The notes under the pieces are model-generated. The model ran no database searches. It was not told the DNA's origin and saw nothing but the letters and a program-made list of their open reading frames with translations. Source: Girardinichthys multiradiatus (Eukaryota; Chordata; Actinopteri; Cyprinodontiformes; Goodeidae). From it: 64,000 nt of DNA. The stretch covers positions 48,423,873 through 48,487,872 of the forward strand of contig NC_061815.1 in the NCBI RefSeq assembly GCF_021462225.1, in the 5' to 3' direction. The first letter of the stretch is position 1, and each line of letters begins with the position of its first letter. A program made the position numbers and the translations under genes. This document shows positions 59,802 through 64,000 of this stretch, piece after piece.

Positions 59802-60001
59802 CAGGTCCTTCTCAAAATATTAGGATATTGTGATAAAGTTCATTGTTTTCCATAATGTCATGATGACAATTTAACATTCATATATTTTAGATTCATTGCA
59901 CACTAACTAAAATATTTCAGGTCTTTTATTGTCTTAATACGGATGATTTTGGCATACAGCTCATGAAAACCCAAAATTCCTATCTCACAAAATTAGCATA
60001 T
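59802..60001. repeat. Left terminal inverted repeat of the Tc1 element
   Basis: 200 bp. Differs from the right arm at 59824 (G for C, inside the outer direct repeat), 59845 (G for A), 59867 (C for A) and 59909 (A for G). The outer direct repeat at 59805-59828 and inner one near 59978-60001 share the word AAATTAG/ATATTAG plus CATAT, the first spoiled by the 59824 change. Four-site divergence implies recent arrival or conversion. Confidence 0.92.
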
Positions 60002-60129
60002 CATTAAAAGGGTCTCTAAACGAGCTATGAACCTAATCATCTAAATCAACAAGTTAACTCTAAACACCTGCAAAAGATTCCTGAGGCCTTTAAAACTCCC
60101 AGCCTGGTTCATCACTCAAAACCCCAATC

Positions 60130-61134
60130 ATGGGTAAGACTGCCGACCTGACTGCTGTCCAGAAGGCCACTATTGACACCCTCAAGCAAGAGGGTAAGAC
60201 ACAGAAAGAAATTTCTGAACGAATAGGCTGTTCCCAGAGTGCTGTATCAAGGCACCTCAGTGGGAAGTCTGTGGGAAGGAAAAAGTGTGGCAGAAAACGC
60301 TGCACAACGAGAAGAGGTGACCGGACCTTGAGGAAGATTGTGGAGAAGGGCCGATTCCAGACCTTGGGGGACCTACGGAAGCAGTGGACTGAGTCTGGAG
60401 TAGAAACATCCAGAGCCACCGTGCACAGGCGTGTGCAGGAAATGGGCTACAGGTGCCGCATTCCCCAGGTCAAGCCACTTTTGAACCAGAAACAGCGGCA
60501 GAAGCGCCTGACCTGGGCTACAGAGAAGCAGCACTGGACTGTTGCTCAGTGGTCCAAAGTACTTTTTTCGGATGAAAGCAAATTCTGCATGTCATTCGGA
60601 AATCAAGGTGCCAAAGTCTGGAGGAAGACTGGGGAGAAGGAAATGCCAAAATGCCAGAAGTCCAGTATCAAGTACCCACAGTCAGTGATGGTCTGGGGTG
60701 CCGTGTCAGCTGCTGGTGTTGGTCCACTGTGTTTTATCAAGGGCAGGGTCAATGCAGCTAGCTATCAGGAGATTTTGGAGCACTTCATGCTTCCATCTGC
60801 TGAAAAGCTTTATGGAGATGAAGATTTCATTTTTCAGCACGACCTGGCACCTGCTCACAGTGCCAAAACCACTGGTAAATGGTTTACTGACCATGGTATC
60901 ACTGTGCTCAATTGGCCTGCCAACTCTCCTGACCTGAACCCCATAGAGAATCTGTGGGATATTGTGAAGAGAACGTTGAGAGACTCAAGACCCAACACTC
61001 TGGATGAGCTAAAGGCCGCTATCGAAGCATCCTGGGCCTCCATAAGACCTCAGCTGTGCCACAGGCTGATTGCCTCCATGCCACGCCGCATTGAAGCAGA
61101 CATTTCTGCAAAAGGATTCCCGACCAAGTATTAA
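60130..61134 (+). CDS. Tc1-like transposase, intact, 334 residues
   Basis: DNA transposase that binds the element's inverted repeats in the nucleus and moves it by cut and paste into TA sites. Residues 9-45 form the first helix-turn-helix (QKATIDTL, EISERIG, SQSAVSRHL). Residues 49-64 are very basic (GRKKCGRKRCTTRRGD), in the place of the AT-hook/nuclear signal. Residues 66-115 form the second helix-turn-helix (RFQTLGDLRKQW, SRATVHRRV). The catalytic domain has D148 (FSDESKF), D238 (FQHDLAPAH) and E273 (SPDLNPIENLW); 34 residues separate the last two, the DD34E signature. MVWGAVS is at 187-193. The length is normal for the family (about 340). The start is the first ATG of the frame, in a good context (ATCATGG). 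There are no stops or frameshifts, so the enzyme may be functional. A poly(A) signal AATAAA lies at 61283-61288 in the right arm. Confidence 0.97.
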   Translation: MGKTADLTAVQKATIDTLKQEGKTQKEISERIGCSQSAVSRHLSGKSVGRKKCGRKRCTTRRGDRTLRKIVEKGRFQTLGDLRKQWTESGVETSRATVHRRVQEMGYRCRIPQVKPLLNQKQRQKRLTWATEKQHWTVAQWSKVLFSDESKFCMSFGNQGAKVWRKTGEKEMPKCQKSSIKYPQSVMVWGAVSAAGVGPLCFIKGRVNAASYQEILEHFMLPSAEKLYGDEDFIFQHDLAPAHSAKTTGKWFTDHGITVLNWPANSPDLNPIENLWDIVKRTLRDSRPNTLDELKAAIEASWASIRPQLCHRLIASMPRRIEADISAKGFPTKY

Positions 61135-61211
61135 GTACATAACTGTACATGATTATTTGAAGGTTGATGTTTTTTGTATTAAAAACACTTTTCTTTTATT
61201 GGTCGGATGAA

Positions 61212-61411
61212 ATATGCTAATTTTGTGAGATAGGAATTTTGGGTTTTCATGAGCTGTATGCCAAAATCATCCGTATTAAGACAATAAAAGACCTGAAATA
61301 TTTCAGTTAGTGTGCAATGAATCTAAAATATATGAATGTTAAATTTTCATCATGACATTATGGAAAATAATGAACTTTATCACAATATGCTAATATTTTG
61401 AGAAGGACCTG
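61212..61411. repeat. Right terminal inverted repeat of the Tc1 element
   Basis: 200 bp, reverse complement of the left arm with four differences; this arm appears to keep the family sequence. It includes AATAAA at 61283-61288, a possible poly(A) signal for the transposase transcript. Confidence 0.92.
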
Positions 61412-61413
61412 TA

Positions 61414-63429
61414 TATGCAACAAAACACCTAATGTTTGCACCGCGCCTTTTTCTAAATAATCCAGTGCTTTATGGAATTTTACAATTCTTTTGTGTTAAT
61501 TTTCTTCTTTTTTAGGTTGGGTTGTTATTTTTTTTTTCTTCTTTGTTTGTCAAGAAAAGACAAGAGGATGAATTCACTACCAGTTTGCGCTCAATGCCAA
61601 ACTTGTTTTGATGCAAAAAAAAGAATGGCTGTCAGAATTTGTCAAAGATATGCAACATTAATCACTGTTTGGACTAGTGATTAGGGAAACTGGCTAGAGA
61701 AGCTTCGAGAAATTGGCTGATGACAGATTTGTAGCTTGATCAGTCCTGACCTGCTGGTTAGAAACTCAAAAAAACTATATTTTTCTGATCATTGAATGCA
61801 CCATAGGTAAACACCAGGTTGCCCTGACAAAAACGCTGTTTGCTGTGGAAGTTGTTAATGAGCAAATAAGACTCAAAGTTAGTTAATTTTAGTAGGTGCA
61901 AGGTGTTTAAATAAAGCTAGAGGAACCACAGAGATGTAGATAGATATTTAAAACTAACCTCTATTTTCCTAACATTTCAAAACATGTCTGCAGTTCATTG
62001 CAGTAAGGGAGCATTTTTAGCAGATAACAGGACGGCTGAACAAAGCACTGCAGAGTTGCTGCTTCTTTTTTTTTCCTTTTGAACTTTCAACTGCTGTCTG
62101 TCATGGAACATGCTGGATTTGGAAATGTTGGCAGCCTTTTTGGAAATCTCATAGGCCTGAACATACCTCAATGCATCCATGGAGCTGTGAGCCATGACTG
62201 AATCAACAGGAACGTACCTGTAACCACAGTGTCCACCTAGAGAAATACAGTTTTCGTCACTGAACTGCAGTTGGTAATAAACTGTCTATTCAGGAGAGAA
62301 GAAATAACTAAAATGAAAGAAAGAAATAGTTTCTAACCAGAAAAAATATGATGTTTTGTGTCCTTGTGGTCTCTTTAAGATAAGTTATCCAAATGGCGAA
62401 AGCAGTTGATCTCCCCACACTGTAGTTCTTGAAAACAAGCACAGTGTTTGAATTTGTTCATCTGCTCATTGCCTGAATCACAGGTTTTTTTTTTTATCTG
62501 CTGTGTTTGGCGCCACCTTTTGAATGCCAGGGTGGTAACAAAAATCTGAACTATGCACGGACATCCATGGAGACATACAGTGGACTCTAGTAGGCAGGTA
62601 CAGACGGTAAAATATGTGTCATTTTGGTTTGGCAGTGGAGTGGACTGGGATGTACGAATTAGGCATTAAAGTAAGGGTCTGCACTCTGTAAGGAATATAC
62701 AAGCAGAATGCTAGAGTTTGCATTCCTAGCTTGTTGAGGTTGTACAGCATTACAAATACCTCAGTAAAATTATCTACAACTGCTTGACCTTTGAGGCAGT
62801 CTGTGCTAAGGCACACCAGGATATGTACTTTTAGCGAAAACAGAAAAGTTTTAATGTGAACTCATGTGAAAATGTTCTACTCCTGTTTTATGGAGTCCCT
62901 TATCCTAAAACATAAGCACAGATTAAACAGCATTGTAAAAATGGGCAGCAAAATTATAGAGTTCTTGTGCAGCTTAGATGCATGGTGATAAAGTGCAATA
63001 CAAAAAGATACAAATGTCTATTTGTCCCTGTTAGCATCAGCCTCATTGATAATTTGACCCAGCTGACCCAAATAGAGACTGTAGCAGCCTATCATGAATG
63101 TTGTGGTGTGTTTTTGTATTTCTGTTAATTGTATTTGTATTTTTTATAGCATTTAACCTCTGTTGGCTGAAAAACACATTGAAATGTAGTTGCACACAAT
63201 TCGTTTTTTAAGTACTGTCACTAAGGTTCAGTAGCTGATAATTACTAAAATGTTTCTGGAAAAAATTGCATTGAATTTTCTCTTTGATGGAGTCCAACAT
63301 CCTGAGCGGGGAATCTGAAAGTGATATACAACTTGTGTTATTAAGATTAGTGTTGTGTGTTTCAATGAGGGATTGAAATAAATGGATAGAATATACACTT
63401 TACATGGTTGGGAGGGTGGCTGTAAAAAG
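61414..63429. other. AT-rich stretch, no gene seen
   Basis: No recognised gene or repeat. A weak CTCF-like half site is listed at 62509. Confidence 0.5.
62509..62521 (-). promoter_or_regulatory. Weak CTCF-like half site
   Basis: The minus strand reads AAAAGGTGGCGCC, matching the 3' half of the CTCF core (AGRKGGCGC). The 5' half is poor. Confidence 0.2.
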
Positions 63430-63457
63430 ATATTTGTCTGGAATACCAGACAAATAT
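63430..63457. repeat. Perfect short inverted repeat (hairpin)
   Basis: ATATTTGTCTGG at 63430-63441 pairs with 63446-63457 across the spacer AATA, a 12-bp stem. Confidence 0.93.
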
Positions 63458-64000
63458 TGTTTCAGAGCAAATAGTTCAGCATGTTTAACTAAATTAAAGA
63501 TCACTAAGGAAACATTTAATATGTGAAGCATGAGAGATTTATTTATATCTTCATGTTTAGTTCGTGATTGTTTTAACGTCTACGTGTTTTTCCTAAATGA
63601 AGACACTATTGATAGAGTACATGCAGTATGCACATTATAGGGTATGGTAAGCTATGAAATTTTCTGATTTGGCTCCATGATGCTTTCAATAACTTTTTGC
63701 CATACTTGTTCCCAAATCACAACTCATATAAAACTAATGTTAGCTACATCCAGTAACTAGGCATCACTAGTCTTACGATGTTCATAAGGACCAAATAAAT
63801 GACAAGAAAAGGTCTGAAACTCTCCCAAACTATTTTTGTTTTATATATATAAGGGCTGCAAATATTAGCATTTCCCTTGTTAAACTCTGGTTGTTTTATT
63901 GACTCAGTTGTGTCTGCGTTTGTAGGACAGTGCTTATTTCCAACAATTTGATTCCAGTGCTAAGCAACCAGCTAGCCTGTTCGCTTGGCACCAGTTCTTT
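63458..64000. other. AT-rich stretch to the window end, no gene seen
   Basis: No recognised feature. Confidence 0.5.

Larger units (their letters stand above)
59802..61411 (+). mobile_element. Complete Tc1-like transposon, 1610 bp
   Basis: Both termini are present: CAGGTCCTTCTC at 59802 and its complement GAAGGACCTG ending at 61411, flanked by TA at 59800-59801 and 61412-61413, the standard Tc1/mariner target duplication. The 200-bp inverted repeats differ at only four visible sites, and the transposase frame between them is open. Each arm has an outer and an inner direct-repeat-like motif sharing TTAGCATAT, the IR/DR layout seen in Sleeping Beauty-type elements. The sequence matches, from memory, a Tc1 family common in many fish genomes. 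This is by far the youngest element in the window and may be autonomous. Confidence 0.96.

Noticed and set aside
60090..60419. 109-codon minus-strand frame
   Set aside because: It is the antisense shadow of the intact Tc1 transposase.

Overview
This window looks like teleost fish nuclear DNA from a gene-poor, AT-rich region. The basis is recognition of dispersed repeats: several Tc1-like DNA transposon lineages, tRNA-derived SINE-like copies, non-LTR retrotransposon (LINE) reverse-transcriptase relics, a hAT-like MITE, and long TG, TA, GATG and GTTTA arrays. The mix suggests a percomorph, possibly a killifish or poeciliid relative, but the species cannot be fixed. I found no convincing exon of a host protein-coding gene, no rRNA or stand-alone tRNA gene, and no CRISPR array or prokaryotic feature. 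The only intact recognisable protein is a 334-residue Tc1-like transposase at 60130-61134.

Layout. 1-965: a Tc1 transposase relic on the minus strand, cut by the window edge, then a tRNA-like dispersed repeat. 966-12100: mostly plain AT-rich DNA with one Tc1 terminal repeat relic (3111-3350) and a single-copy, regulatory-looking block around 4840-5650. 12053-12470: two TG arrays around a known teleost repeat. 12480-25030: single-copy DNA with several blocks that resemble conserved non-coding elements (17040-17865, 18250-18680, 19020-19420, 23400-24170). 25037-25628: a LINE relic. 25630-35700: unique DNA, AT arrays, a gene-like repeat with splice and poly(A) signals (32730-33480), and a 212-codon unassigned ORF over tandem CCAAT boxes (30987-31625).

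35730-36965 is a stack of insertions. A minus-strand LINE reverse transcriptase is split by a hAT-like MITE and by a second retroelement-like repeat, which itself holds about 400 bp of foreign DNA with an excellent CTCF-like site. 37000-45100 is rich in SINEs and Tc1 relics; one SINE sits in a Tc1 relic with a visible target-site duplication. 45100-59800 is mostly single-copy, with candidate regulatory blocks at 48740-49480, 50160-50480, 56190-57020 and 59180-59740, a GTTTA array (52992-53097), another copy of the tail repeat (53620-54086) and a Tc1 relic (57079-57808). 59802-61411 is a complete Tc1 element with nearly identical 200-bp inverted repeats, TA target duplications and an open transposase frame. 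61414-64000 is plain DNA with one hairpin.

The autonomous Tc1 element is a self-contained unit of transposase plus its binding sites. The rest is best read as non-coding DNA, perhaps containing distal regulatory sequence for a gene outside the window. The regulatory and CTCF calls rest on sequence texture and motif matches only, not on alignment. Repeat family calls rest on my memory of common teleost repeats.
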